In this document: piece by piece, positions 9,901 through 19,500 of the stretch
Layout: each line of letters begins with the position of its first letter
Numbering within the stretch: position 1 is the first letter of the stretch
Origin: Bacteroidota bacterium
Lineage (GTDB): Bacteria; Bacteroidota; Bacteroidia; Sphingobacteriales; Sphingobacteriaceae
DNA: 58,084 nucleotides
Assembly (NCBI GenBank): GCA_013285685.1
Contig: JABDHD010000010.1
Span: 1-58,084, forward strand
Direction of reading: 5' to 3'
Program-made: the position numbers and the translations under genes
The notes under the pieces: model-generated
Database searches by the model: none
What the model saw: the letters and a program-made list of their open reading frames with translations, nothing else
Told to the model about the DNA's origin: nothing

Positions 9901-10633
9901 TGAGCTTACCGCAGGCATAGCCCACGAGATTCAAAACCCGCTAAACTTCGTGAATAATTTCTCAGAAGTGAGCGTGGAACTGCTGGACGAAATGGACGAG
10001 GAACTGGATAAAGGCGATATACAGGAAGCCAAAGCCATAGGCGCAGATCTGAAACAAAACCTCGAAAAAATAAAACACCACGGCAAACGCGCCGATTTTA
10101 TTATAAAAGGCATGCTGGAGCACAGCCGCACCAATACCGGCGAGAAACAGCTGACCGATATGAATGTGCTTTGCGATGAATTTTTAAAGCTGTCGTACCA
10201 CGGCTTGCGGGCAAAAGATAAATCGTTCCATGCGGAGATGGTTACCCATTTTGACCCTAAGCTGCCTAAGGTAACGGTTTCGCAGCAGGACATGGGCCGG
10301 GTGATGCTTAACCTGTTTAACAATGCTTTTTACGCGGTGAATCAGAAAAAGAAAACGGCTGGTGCTGATTACAAGCCTGAAGTATCGGTGACGACAACTA
10401 CAGAAAATGGGCTGGTCATCATCAAAGTAAAAGACAATGGCGTGGGTATGCCGGACCAGGTGAAAGAGAAAATCATGCAGCCGTTTTTTACTACCAAACC
10501 AACGGGGGAAGGAACAGGATTAGGCCTGTCATTAACCTATGATATGGTGGTGAAGGGGCATGGGGGCAGCATACAGGTTAACAGTGTTGAGGGCGAAGGG
10601 TCGGAGTTTATTGTTACATTACTAATTAGTTAA
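6926..10633 (+). CDS. HK2: beta-propeller (Reg_prop/Y_Y_Y) sensor histidine kinase
   Basis: A 1235-residue kinase whose periplasmic input resembles that of hybrid two-component glycan sensors. After a lipoprotein-type signal (lipobox FTSC, Cys22) and a proline-rich linker come about eleven Reg_prop blades of the form DxxGxIWIGT (about 150-700), then a Y_Y_Y domain (about 800-895, including [15 protein letters not shown]), one membrane span (about 903-925), a coiled coil and the kinase with H1000 in AHEIQNPL. Unlike classical hybrid systems it has no receiver and no AraC output, so it must signal to a separate regulator. A lipid anchor plus a transmembrane helix on one kinase is unusual; the Cys may be an ordinary signal-peptide residue. 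It follows HK1 after 89 bases. Core subtype as in HK1. Confidence 0.92.
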   Translation: MITNKSWVLLTIVVIGIAFTSCVGGSGNDAAPVPPDETAPAIQPLVLSKPKKLAWATVKPVAIKPSVTRLDWGNLPRQALDTTGFKPFKYPVQEGKFNYSTLPSKMLDIDKLPSRPLKFKSYALPPPKLVKGAKPELKNGNLYLLGVSDDESGSRTEVTRLLRDKGGFLWMACTYGLYRFDGENLMSFLSFPDESYDYGMVQDSLGNIWMPNQSSPLMVLDPKAGILKKAAPNQHLDDLTHLMVDSRQRIWTTSQSGEVNIIDPNTQTVKTLSSKNGLFTANRTAGIAQDKSGKIWVSAGGGGMYILDPENKTIKHLDQAHGLLSDRLNNILFDSNGRLWVGMYGGTIQVIDAQNKSIQTIRELQSNAPGIFVACLLQDDEGRVWIGTTANGVTAIDLEKRLVMHLTKNDGLAANGVLDIRQDDKGQVWIATSLGLNMIAATKGVVAHTGGDYISNLMEDGRGLIWKATNGNGIDILDRKKQTSRHLGTKEGLLSDTVYFVEQTNQGVFISTGKSLEIVDTVKKTVTHLKSSYSNILFDKAGRIWYLDESETGINLYDQKTQTIKHFDKNILQLNSSIYFTCLDERGRIWLSNSFGEVAVIDPDAGTIQSLANITRGRKYSSVFFLPDDKGNIWIGTDRGIYIADITNRNVVRFTAAQGLINNKVLSLSQYKGKIYAGTSLGVSVITPPAEGVSTKKHWVTVSFVIPKQNANSYNSDLVTKDGLYWSGDKGVTAFDLAKKGLSESQPYIKGFSLYDRPMYFYVKRGFNSSATDTLWRQNEQAHFLKGETPANTSYAFKSGLRWDGVAGSNNIPVNLQIPYNQNFIHFHYGNINLGPHDTTRYRYTLNGVDKTWSDVTSDTSSTNYMNLQPGSYTFEVISRNAANFWGQPARFSFTINPPWWKTWWAYVIYAIVFAGAIWGFVYYRSLKLIKEKKLLEDKVLRATGEIMQQKEEIATQRDSLETQRNDLEKTLVELKSTQTQLIQSEKMASLGELTAGIAHEIQNPLNFVNNFSEVSVELLDEMDEELDKGDIQEAKAIGADLKQNLEKIKHHGKRADFIIKGMLEHSRTNTGEKQLTDMNVLCDEFLKLSYHGLRAKDKSFHAEMVTHFDPKLPKVTVSQQDMGRVMLNLFNNAFYAVNQKKKTAGADYKPEVSVTTTTENGLVIIKVKDNGVGMPDQVKEKIMQPFFTTKPTGEGTGLGLSLTYDMVVKGHGGSIQVNSVEGEGSEFIVTLLIS

Positions 10634-10667
10634 GGACAAAAGACAATGCAAAAAAAGCAAGGGGCCG

Positions 10668-10772
10668 TGCGGTTCCCCTCTTGAGAGGGGTGGAGGGGTG
10701 TGTTAACCAGCATATCGGCAAACACACCCCCGCCACCGCTCGTCCGGGCGCATTACCTCTCAAGAGGGGAGT
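10668..10772. repeat. Inverted repeat inserted before a kinase tail
   Basis: The outer arms CCCCTCTTGAGAGGGG and CCTCTCAAGAGGGG (each itself palindromic) enclose inner arms GGTGTGTT and AACACACC. The whole folds as one long hairpin of about 100 bases. It is non-coding and lies directly between the HK2 stop and an orphan copy of a kinase 3' end, suggesting it entered or recombined there. Confidence 0.65.
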
Positions 10773-10776
10773 CGCG

Positions 10777-10830
10777 GTGGATAGTGTTGAGGGTGAAGGG
10801 TCGGAGTTTCTAATCACTCTGCCCATATAA
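10777..10830 (+). pseudogene. Orphan 3' end of an array histidine kinase (copy 1)
   Basis: These 54 bases translate without gaps as [17 protein letters not shown] followed by TAA, which is the end of the kinase ATPase domain (compare HK2 [18 protein letters not shown]). No upstream kinase sequence is attached; a hairpin repeat sits immediately before it. It is best read as a leftover of a deleted kinase gene, or of a recombination event that moved the kinase end. It has no start codon and is not expected to be expressed as protein. Confidence 0.8.
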
Positions 10831-10883
10831 ATTTAGCAAAATAAGTAATCAACCATAAATCAAACAATAGCAAATCAAACAAC

Positions 10884-11924
10884 ATGGAACAGCACGACAA
10901 TCATCCTACTCCCGCAAGTATCATGCAGATCGGTACCGGTTTCTGGGCCTCCAAAATTCTTTTGGCAGCAGTAAAATTTCAGTTATTTACTAAACTGGCT
11001 GAGCAGCCGGGCATGTCTGCAACAGCCGTTAAAACGATGTTGAACCTGCATTGTACCGACCGAAATGTTTATGACTTCCTGGATGCGCTAACCACATTCG
11101 GATTTCTATCCCGGGAAGGTCTGTTGGAAACGGCGGTTTATTCAAACAGTATTGATACTGACTTTTTCCTCGACAAAAAGAAACCAACCTATATCGGTGG
11201 TATGCTGGAAATGATGAATAACCGCTTGTATGGTTTTTGGGGAAACCTGGAAGAAGGTTTAATTACCGGGCTGCCGCAAAATGAAGCAAAACATGGCGAA
11301 AACCTGTTTACCCAGCTGTACCAGGACCCTGATAAATTGCATGAATTTGTAACTGCAATGGGTGGTTTTCAAATGGGGAACTTTATGGCTTTTGCGCAAA
11401 AGTTTGATTTCTCATCCCGTAAAACATTGATCGATGTGGGAGGGTCAGGTGGCTTACTTTCTTTAATGGTTGCCACGCATCAACCGCACATGAGTTGTAC
11501 CAGTTTTGACCTGTCGGCGGTTGAACCGATTGCCAATAATACGATCCGGCATTTTAAACTTTCCGACCGCGTGAAAACGGCAGCCGGAGATTTTTTTGAA
11601 TCCCCGATACCAACTGCCGACGTTGTGGTGATGGGCAATATCCTGCATGATTGGGACGAAGAAACTAAACTGATGCTGATGAAAAAAGCCTTCGATGCTA
11701 TCCCTGAAGGGGGAGTATTTGTGGCGATTGAAAACATCATAGATGACGAGCGGAAGAAAAATGCCGTCGGCCTGATGATGAGTTTGAATATGCTGATTGA
11801 AACCGGCAAAGGGTTTGATTACACCTTTGCTGACTTTAATAGCTGGGCAAAGAAGGTAGGATTTAAATCAACCGCTATCATGCCGCTCACAGGGCCGTCA
11901 AGCGCGGCAATAGCATATAAGTAA
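10884..11924 (+). CDS. SAM-dependent O-methyltransferase (Methyltransf_2 type)
   Basis: The 346-residue protein has the two-part build of plant/bacterial O-methyltransferases: an N-terminal winged-helix dimerisation domain (about 10-100) and a Rossmann domain with the SAM loop LIDVGGSGGLLSL and the catalytic-region motif GNILHDWDEE, where the His of LHDWDEE is the usual base. It methylates a hydroxyl on a small molecule in the cytosol; the acceptor cannot be predicted. It is the only non-signalling gene inside the kinase array, and it is bracketed by two orphan kinase 3' ends (10777-10830 and 11948-12010). It was therefore probably placed there by recombination. Whether it acts in the sensing pathway is unknown. 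Confidence 0.85.
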   Translation: MEQHDNHPTPASIMQIGTGFWASKILLAAVKFQLFTKLAEQPGMSATAVKTMLNLHCTDRNVYDFLDALTTFGFLSREGLLETAVYSNSIDTDFFLDKKKPTYIGGMLEMMNNRLYGFWGNLEEGLITGLPQNEAKHGENLFTQLYQDPDKLHEFVTAMGGFQMGNFMAFAQKFDFSSRKTLIDVGGSGGLLSLMVATHQPHMSCTSFDLSAVEPIANNTIRHFKLSDRVKTAAGDFFESPIPTADVVVMGNILHDWDEETKLMLMKKAFDAIPEGGVFVAIENIIDDERKKNAVGLMMSLNMLIETGKGFDYTFADFNSWAKKVGFKSTAIMPLTGPSSAAIAYK

Positions 11925-11947
11925 TTTATCTGTTAACAGGTTTCACC

Positions 11948-12010
11948 GTGCAAGTTAATAGTATTGAAGGTGAGGGGCCGGCGTTTATAATTACATTGCC
12001 ATTAAATTAA
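11948..12010 (+). pseudogene. Orphan 3' end of an array histidine kinase (copy 2)
   Basis: The 63 bases read VQVNSIEGEGPAFIITLPLN and a stop, the C-terminal strand pair of the kinase core (compare HK2 [18 protein letters not shown]). One change (GSEF to GPAF) shows decay. Similarity begins abruptly at 11948, just after the methyltransferase, and ends seven bases before the HK3 ATG. It is a fragment of a lost kinase gene and not expected to be translated. Confidence 0.78.
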
Positions 12011-12016
12011 AAATTG

Positions 12017-14167
12017 ATGAAGAGACTATATGTGTTTGGGTTTTTATTATTCATGGTGACAGTTAAATCCTTAGCACAAACAGGGCAGGTTTTTAATTTA
12101 AATAAATTATCAAAAAATGACACCTTATTAAGCGGATGGAGATTCCATGCAGGTGATAACCCGCAATGGAGCCAGCCCGGTTTTGATGACGGCAAATGGC
12201 AGCCTGTTGATCCCGGCCAGGATATTAACCGCTTTTCGGCCTTGAAAAACGCGGGGATTGGCTGGATCAGGCTGCATATTAAGGTTGATAGTTCGGTCGC
12301 TAACCAGCAATTGGCCGCATGGGTATCGCAATACACCGCGTCGGAGGTATATTTAAATGGCAGGCAAATATTAAAATACGGAACGGTTAGCGCTAATCCG
12401 GCAAAAGTGCGTGCCTACCTACCCTCGGTAGAACCTAACTATATAAAACTTAATCCCGGCGACAACCTGGTGGCTGTCAGGCTGGCCTATCAGCCCAATA
12501 TACCCCATGTATCGTATGCCCCGCTCACGGCTTTCAGCCTTGATATCAACAGTTACCAGGCAGCGCTTAGCAATTACCGCAACTACGAGCATGATATAAC
12601 GTGGTTTGTTATTTTTAGCACGTTAAGCGGCGGCATACTTTTAATTATCGGCTTTATCCATTTGGTATACTTCCTGTTCGACCGCAGCCAGAAAGTCAAT
12701 TTGTACTATTTTTTGTTTAATATAATATTAAGCTTTTACGCATTACCCAATGAGGTTTGGGGGATCGAACGTTTCGGGCCGGTTTCTGCACAAATGTGGA
12801 TCTCCTTTGCCGATGGCGCTGCGCCTGCCGTAGGTACTTTATTCCTGTTAATGACCATATACGCGATATTCAATTATCCATACCGTATGTTTTTTAAGCT
12901 GCTGGTTTCTGTGGCGATAGTCTCCATAGTCAGTATGTATAGCGCCGGCACCATTGGTCTTGCTATGAGTAACGAAATATTCCCGATTGTAAGTTTACTT
13001 GCAGGCGCTTATGTATGTATATGGGCAATAAGGCAGCAAAAAAAAGACGCCGGTTTTATATTGGCCGGCGTACTTTTATTTATTGCATTAACCGTTATAA
13101 CCGCATTTTTAAGTGATAGCATCGTTTTTGCGCAAGGATTATTCGATCTTTCGCTAATTAGTTTCCCGATAGGGATGTCGTTTTACCTCGGCGTCCAAAA
13201 TTCATTAACGAACAAAAAACTCAGGTCAATGCTGGTTGAGGTTCAAACACTTTCGGCACAAAACCTGGCGCAGGAAGTAGAAAAACAGAAATTCCTTGCC
13301 AGCCAGAATGAAACGCTGGAGCTGCAGGTAACGGAACGTACGGCGGAATTAAACCAATCCTTAACCAACTTAAAAGCCACCCAAACCCAGCTCATCCAAT
13401 CCGAAAAAATGGCTTCGCTGGGTGAGCTTACCGCAGGCATCGCCCACGAGATTCAAAACCCGCTCAACTTTGTGAATAATTTTTCGGAGGTGAACACAGA
13501 AATGCTGCAGGAGCTGAAAGCTGAAAGCGAAAAGCCGAAAGCAGAAAGGGACGAGCAGCTGGAAATGGAACTGATAAATGACCTGATACAAAACGAGGAG
13601 AAGATAAACCAACACGGCAAACGTGCGGACAGCATTGTAAAAGGTATGCTGGAGCACTCGCGCAGCCACAGCGGCCAAAAGGAGCCCACCGATATAAATG
13701 CCATGGCCGATGAATTTATGCGTCTCTCGTACCATGGCCTCCGCGCCAAAGACAAATCCTTCAATGCTGAAATGGGCACTCATTTTGACCCTGAATTGCC
13801 GAAAATAGCGGTAGTACAGCAGGATATGGGCAGGGTGATGCTTAACCTGTTCAACAACGCTTTTTATGCGGTAAATCAAAAGTCGAAAACGGCCGGGGCT
13901 GATTACAAACCGAAAGTAACCGTTACAACTTCTGTAGAAAATAACCAGGTGGTGATTAAAGTAAAAGACAACGGCATTGGTATCCCCGATGCGATAAAGG
14001 ATAAAATTATGCAGCCATTTTTCACCACCAGGCCAACAGGGGAGGGTACAGGGTTGGGCTTAAGCTTAACTTATGATATGGTGGTGAAAGGGCATGGCGG
14101 TAGTATTAACGTCGACACCAAAGAAGGCAGCTATGCCGAGTTTACCGTATTGCTGCCTGTATTATAA
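12017..14167 (+). CDS. HK3: 7TMR-DISM sensor histidine kinase
   Basis: The ATG at 12017 is preferred over the TTG one codon earlier. The 716-residue protein has a signal peptide (ending VKSLAQ), an extracytoplasmic carbohydrate-binding-like jelly roll (about 25-185, with [20 protein letters not shown] and [10 protein letters not shown]), then seven hydrophobic spans (about 195-395) typical of 7TMR-DISM receptors, a coiled coil and the kinase with H477. Such receptors are thought to bind sugars or related ligands outside the membrane. The linker after the H box carries [19 protein letters not shown], shared with HK5 and HK6, while the following region ([17 protein letters not shown]) is of the second core subtype. 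The 3' end, [14 protein letters not shown], diverges from the other kinases. No output domain. Confidence 0.9.
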   Translation: MKRLYVFGFLLFMVTVKSLAQTGQVFNLNKLSKNDTLLSGWRFHAGDNPQWSQPGFDDGKWQPVDPGQDINRFSALKNAGIGWIRLHIKVDSSVANQQLAAWVSQYTASEVYLNGRQILKYGTVSANPAKVRAYLPSVEPNYIKLNPGDNLVAVRLAYQPNIPHVSYAPLTAFSLDINSYQAALSNYRNYEHDITWFVIFSTLSGGILLIIGFIHLVYFLFDRSQKVNLYYFLFNIILSFYALPNEVWGIERFGPVSAQMWISFADGAAPAVGTLFLLMTIYAIFNYPYRMFFKLLVSVAIVSIVSMYSAGTIGLAMSNEIFPIVSLLAGAYVCIWAIRQQKKDAGFILAGVLLFIALTVITAFLSDSIVFAQGLFDLSLISFPIGMSFYLGVQNSLTNKKLRSMLVEVQTLSAQNLAQEVEKQKFLASQNETLELQVTERTAELNQSLTNLKATQTQLIQSEKMASLGELTAGIAHEIQNPLNFVNNFSEVNTEMLQELKAESEKPKAERDEQLEMELINDLIQNEEKINQHGKRADSIVKGMLEHSRSHSGQKEPTDINAMADEFMRLSYHGLRAKDKSFNAEMGTHFDPELPKIAVVQQDMGRVMLNLFNNAFYAVNQKSKTAGADYKPKVTVTTSVENNQVVIKVKDNGIGIPDAIKDKIMQPFFTTRPTGEGTGLGLSLTYDMVVKGHGGSINVDTKEGSYAEFTVLLPVL

Positions 14168-14190
14168 TATTATTTTGATAAATTTATTGT

Positions 14191-14218
14191 AAGGCTAATT
14201 ATTTATAAATTAAGCCTT
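14191..14218 (+). terminator. Weak hairpin between HK3 and HK4
   Basis: AAGGCTAATT and AATTAAGCCTT form an imperfect stem followed by a short T-rich stretch. It could attenuate read-through from HK3 into HK4, but the stem is AT-rich and the T run is poor. Confidence 0.3.
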
Positions 14219-14252
14219 TGCTTTCGTTTGCCCTTTATAGCCCTGATTAATT

Positions 14253-16442
14253 ATGAAAAAGCTCATCATATTGCTTGCGTTTTCACTATCCGCAGGCACA
14301 TGCGTCGCCCAAAATGATTTTGCCCACGCGGCGATGGACTCGTTGCAAAAAATACTTTACACGCAAAAAACGGCGAGGGACAGCCTTTTTACACTGCAAA
14401 AAATGGTGGATTTTACGCCTATTCGCCAGGATGAAACGTCGGGTTTTCCTGACCATGTCGGCATGCTGCTTAGGCTGAATAAGCAATTAAAATTGATCGA
14501 CCCGGCGCCCTACCTATTGATACAGCAGGGAAACGTGTATTGGGCCAAACGGCAATATGCACAATCGCTGAAGAGCTTGCAGGGCGCCGTTACCCTTTTT
14601 GATAAACAGCATAAGGCGATCTTCCCGCTGCTGATCAATATACGCATACTTTATAATTATTTAAACACACAGGAGGACCGGCTGGAGTACTATCAACAAA
14701 AACTGGAGTATTACCAGGTAAACGGGCCCTACCAAAATACCGCTCCCTGTTACCATGGCATTGCCGGTTATTATTTATTTAGGGGCGCCTATAACCAGGC
14801 GATCAATAATTATATGAAAGGCGGCGAGATTTTCCGCAAGTTTAACCCGCATTTCTACGCCAATATTTTATACGTCATCGGCAATACGTATAATCAATGG
14901 GGCAACTACGACAAAGCGCTTTATTATTGCCGCCAATCGCTTCCATTGGCGCAAAAATTGAAAGATACCAGCGGTATCAATTATTGCTATTTCATCTTTA
15001 GCGAGATTTCGAACAGCACCGGGAAATATAATGATGCGCTCGGCCAGATCAACGAGAGCATCCGTTTCATGAGCAAAACCATGTCGCAGCGGGTGGTGGC
15101 CATCATCACCTTAAAAGCAGGTATCTACCTGAAATTAAACCAACCCGACCTAGCCCTCCCTTTGCTGAACCGGGCGCAAAAACTGACGGACTCTGCCGGG
15201 TACAAAACCGTGAGTTCGGTTGGCTATACCGAGATCGATTATGATTATTATGAGTATTACATGGCCAAAGGCAATACAGCGCAGGCTGAAAAGTCGCTTT
15301 TGATAGCCAGTCAAAAAGCCACGGACGAAAAGGGCGTGCCCATACAATTGAAATACCTGCGCGAGCTGGGCTATTTTTACCAAAAGCAAAACCAGCCGCA
15401 AAAATCGGAGCGATATTTTGAAGACTATTTTAACGTATATGACGCGCTCGAAAAGGGTCGCCACGAATTTAAAGTGGCCGAATACGAAATAGATCAAAAT
15501 GACCGGCTCCAGCGGGAACATATCGACCAGTTAAAACAGGAAAAAGCCACCCAGAATGTGCTATTATGGAGCTCGCTGGTGGTGTTTTTGATGATTTCCG
15601 CTTCGCTGATTTTTATTTACCGGCAATTGCAGGTCAATAAAAAAACGCTGCGCAGCCTGCGGGAAACACAGCGGCAGCTCATTCAATCCGAAAAAATGGC
15701 CTCGCTGGGCGAGTTAACGGCAGGCATAGCCCACGAGATTCAAAACCCGCTCAACTTCGTCAATAATTTCTCAGAAGTAAATACCGAACTGGTTGAGGAA
15801 ATGGAGCAGGGGATCGACAAAGGCAACCTGGCAGAAATAAAAGCCATCGCCCTCGATATTAAAGAAAACTCGAAGAAGATAAGCATGCACGGCAAGCGTG
15901 CCGACGCCATTGTAAAAGGCATGCTGCAGCACAGCCAGGTTGGTACCGGTACCAAAGAGCCAACTAACATAAATGGACTGGCTGACGAATGTATGCGGCT
16001 GGCGTATCACGGTTTGCGGGCGAAGGACAAAACCTTTAATGCCGAATTGGTTAGCCATTTGGATGAAACGTTGCCGCTGGTGAATGTGATACCACCGGAT
16101 ATAGTGAGGGTGATGTTGAACCTGTTCAATAATGCTTTTTATGCCGTGAATCAAAAGCAGAAATTGGCGGGTGCTGATTACAAACCGGAAGTATCGTTAA
16201 CCACGTCAACGGAAAAGGGGCAGGTGGTTATTACGGTCAAGGATAACGGCTCAGGCATCCCCGAAGCGATAAAAGAAAAGATTATGCAGCCATTCTTTAC
16301 CACCAAACCAACAGGCGAGGGAACGGGCTTAGGCTTGAGTTTAACCTATGATATGGTGGTAAAGGGGCATGGGGGAAGTATACACGTGAGCAGTGCTGAG
16401 GGTGAAGGATCGGAGTTTATTATTCGATTACCAACTAGTTGA
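14253..16442 (+). CDS. HK4: periplasmic TPR sensor histidine kinase
   Basis: A 729-residue kinase with the same plan as HK1 but a clearly different sensor. It has a signal peptide (ending AGTCVAQ), TPR-type helical pairs (about 60-400, for example [20 protein letters not shown]), one membrane span (about 435-456), a short linker and the kinase with H494. The core is of the second subtype ([18 protein letters not shown]), with [10 protein letters not shown] where the others have [10 protein letters not shown], so an otherwise conserved Gly near the N box is Val here. The G1 box reads DNGSGIPE. These changes do not touch catalytic residues. It is 85 bases after HK3 and 108 before HK5, with a small palindrome in the latter gap. 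Confidence 0.9.
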   Translation: MKKLIILLAFSLSAGTCVAQNDFAHAAMDSLQKILYTQKTARDSLFTLQKMVDFTPIRQDETSGFPDHVGMLLRLNKQLKLIDPAPYLLIQQGNVYWAKRQYAQSLKSLQGAVTLFDKQHKAIFPLLINIRILYNYLNTQEDRLEYYQQKLEYYQVNGPYQNTAPCYHGIAGYYLFRGAYNQAINNYMKGGEIFRKFNPHFYANILYVIGNTYNQWGNYDKALYYCRQSLPLAQKLKDTSGINYCYFIFSEISNSTGKYNDALGQINESIRFMSKTMSQRVVAIITLKAGIYLKLNQPDLALPLLNRAQKLTDSAGYKTVSSVGYTEIDYDYYEYYMAKGNTAQAEKSLLIASQKATDEKGVPIQLKYLRELGYFYQKQNQPQKSERYFEDYFNVYDALEKGRHEFKVAEYEIDQNDRLQREHIDQLKQEKATQNVLLWSSLVVFLMISASLIFIYRQLQVNKKTLRSLRETQRQLIQSEKMASLGELTAGIAHEIQNPLNFVNNFSEVNTELVEEMEQGIDKGNLAEIKAIALDIKENSKKISMHGKRADAIVKGMLQHSQVGTGTKEPTNINGLADECMRLAYHGLRAKDKTFNAELVSHLDETLPLVNVIPPDIVRVMLNLFNNAFYAVNQKQKLAGADYKPEVSLTTSTEKGQVVITVKDNGSGIPEAIKEKIMQPFFTTKPTGEGTGLGLSLTYDMVVKGHGGSIHVSSAEGEGSEFIIRLPTS

Positions 16443-16472
16443 TCAGGGGCGTAGCCTCGGCGGATATTGTAG

Positions 16473-16492
16473 CAACGGACTTCAATCCGTTG
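16473..16492. repeat. Short palindrome between HK4 and HK5
   Basis: CAACGGACTTCAATCCGTTG has perfect 7-base arms. It resembles the CCGTTGAC/GTCAACGG unit near 1766, suggesting a common REP-like family. There is no T run, so it is a poor terminator. Confidence 0.45.
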
Positions 16493-16550
16493 ATTATGCG
16501 GATTTTAACCCGTTTATTTTTTTTACAACCATTCCAACTATTTAAAAAAG

Positions 16551-19500
16551 ATGAAACCTCAGAACAAAAAGCACCTCGGATCACGGTTTGCCGAACTGGA
16601 AAAGGAATTGCAAATTGAAGCTTCACTCGAGCGTGTGCGTACGGTTGCCATGGGCATGAATCAGTCGGAAGATTTACCTGGCATCTGCGAAACCATGTTT
16701 CATGAGTTTAAAAAATTGGGTTTTGATGACTTGCGTAACGCTATGATCAGTATTCATTATGACGAGAAACAATACCTGTTGAATTATGAATATAGAGAAA
16801 GCGTAGGTAACACGGTTATAAAGGTCATGTACAATTCTCACCCGATAGTCAATAAGCTGGTCGATCATGCTAAGCAATCCAGTGAAGGGTTCACCGAACA
16901 AGTTTATGCCGGCGAGACGCTCGATGAGTGGAGAGCCTTCAGAATGGGGAATGGCGAAGAGGATGACCCGCGTTTGTATAATATCAGCGCTTTATATTAT
17001 TATTTCTATTCCATCAGGACGGGGGCTGTCGGTATCTCCATGTTTAGCGCCGCCAACCCCGGTCAACTGGAAGTACTTAAACGTTTCCGCAATGTATTCG
17101 ACCTGGCCTACCGCCGCTATACTGATATCCAGCTGGCCGAAGAACAAGCCCGCGAATCACAAATTCAACTGGCGCTGGAAAGGGTGCGGGCCAGGACAAT
17201 GGCTATGCAAAAAAGTGATGAGCTGGCCGAAACAGTTTCCCTGCTTTTTAAACAATTGCTTGGGCTTGGTATCCGCACCGAACAGATCCGCACCTGCGGC
17301 ATTGTCACTTTTAAGGACAATGAACCGTTAGGCGAACAATGGATCACCGAAACCAACGGCGAGATTATCCCAAAATCATTCATTGTGCCTTATGATGAAG
17401 CACCTGCATATAAAGCCATTTATAAAGGTTGGAAACATGGTGAAGAGTTCATGGTGATACACCTGGAAGGGGAAAAACTGAAGGAACATTTGAGCTACCT
17501 TGCAAAGGGCACCAATGTGCCCACCCGGGATGTGGTTTTACCGCAGCAGGCTACGGAAATATTTAACCACGTGATTTTTTTTTCGCAGGGATGCTTGTTC
17601 ATCATCACCAAAGAACCGTTGCCGGAGTATCATGAGGTATTTAAACGGTTTGGCGCAGTTTTCCAGCAATCCTACCGCCGTTTCCTCGACCTGCAAAAAG
17701 CCGAAGCGCAGGCCAGGGAAGCAAAAATAGAAGTGGCATTAGAAAGGGTGCGCAGCCGTACCATGGCCATGCAAAAGAGTGACGAGCTTAAGGAGGTTAT
17801 CCAGTTGGTGTTTGAACAATTAAAACAATTAAATTTTAATATCGATTCGGCAAACTTCGCCCTGGATTATAAGGAAAGCGATGATTTTAATCTTTGGCTA
17901 TCTTCTGCAGGCCAGTTATATCCTACCAAAGTGCATATTCCTTATATTGATATTCCCATATTTAATCGCTTTATTGAATCAAAAAAAAACGAGGTTGATT
18001 TTTTGACCGAAAATTATTCATTCGAAGAAAAAAATGCATTTTTTGATCATTTTTTTAAAAACGTACAAGGAGTAACAGATGAAAGAAAAGAGTTTGTGAT
18101 GGGCACGGCAGGTTATGCGCGGTCAACCGTATTGATGAAGAATGTTACGCTCAGTATACAAAATTATGCAGCCATTCCTTATTCAGCGGAAGAGAATGCT
18201 GCAATCAGACGCTTTGGAAAAGTTTTCGAACAAACCTACACGCGTTTTCTTGATCTGCAACAGGCAGAAGAACAGGCCCGTGAAGCAAAGATAGAAACGG
18301 GATTAGAAAGAGTAAGAGCGAAGGCAATGTCCATGCAAACATCAGAAGAATTAAATGAGCTGATCGGAACTGTATTTGGTGAATTAACCAAGCTTGATTT
18401 TGTGCTTACCCGGTGCCTCATTATGATCTTCGATCCCGAAACAAATTCGTCCAGATGGTGGATGGCTAATTCCGAAGCCCCAGCAGAACCCATGAACCAC
18501 GGGGTACAATACCACAAGCATCCTGCTTATGCCGCCTATCTCAAAGCATGGAAGGAGCGGATTTTAAAATGGCGGTACGATTTGAAGGGAAAAGTTAAAA
18601 AAACCTGGGATGACTTTTTATTTGTCGATACAGAACTGACGCAATTGCCCAAGCCCGTAATAGAAGGTATGAAAGCGCCCGAACGGGTAATCCTTTCCGC
18701 GTCTTTCAATAATTTCGGGTGCCTTACATTGGTTAGCCTCGAGCCTTTGTCTGATAAACATTTTGACCTGCTCCTCCGCTTTGCAAAGGTGTTTGATATG
18801 AGTTATACCCGGTTCAATGACCTTAAACAGGCAGAGGCACAAGCCCGCGAAGCACAAATTCAATTGGCTTTGGAGCGGGTTAGGGCGAGAACCATGGCCA
18901 TGCAAAAGAGTGATGAGCTTGCCGAAACTGCGTCTGTTCTTTTCCAGCAGTTGCTTAACCTGGGCATAAGGTCCGAAAGAACAATTATTGGTATACCGAA
19001 CGACGATACGCGCAAGATAGAATTTTGGGGTACAGAGCAGGGCGGCAATCAAATAAACACGAGGTTTGAATACGAAGCGGACGCGACTTATGCCTTCAGG
19101 GAGATATATAAGGCCTGGCAGGAGAAAAGAAGTGAGCTTACAGTGATCTTAAAGGGCAAAAACCTCGAAGAGCATGTCAATTACGTCCGTAATGTTTTAA
19201 ATATGCCCCTGTTGGCTGAGTTAGTGCAGAAACAGCGGATGCTTTACAATGCATTTTTCTCAAAGGGCTGGCTCGAGATCGTAACCCCGGACACACAGTC
19301 AAAGGAAACACTCGATATTTTACAGCGATTCGCCGGGGTTTTCGATGGTACCTATACCCGTTTCCTCGACCTGCAAAAAGCGGAGGCGCAGGCAAGGGAA
19401 GCAAAGATCGAAGCAGGCCTTGAGCGGGTGAGGGCCAGGGCAATGGCAATGCACAGTTCTGCAGACCTGGCCGAGGCAGTTGGAGTTTTTTATCACGAAT

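Noticed and set aside
6926..10633. Classical hybrid two-component system
   Set aside because: The propeller and Y_Y_Y input fit, but there is no receiver or AraC domain after the kinase, and the next DNA is a repeat and a kinase fragment.
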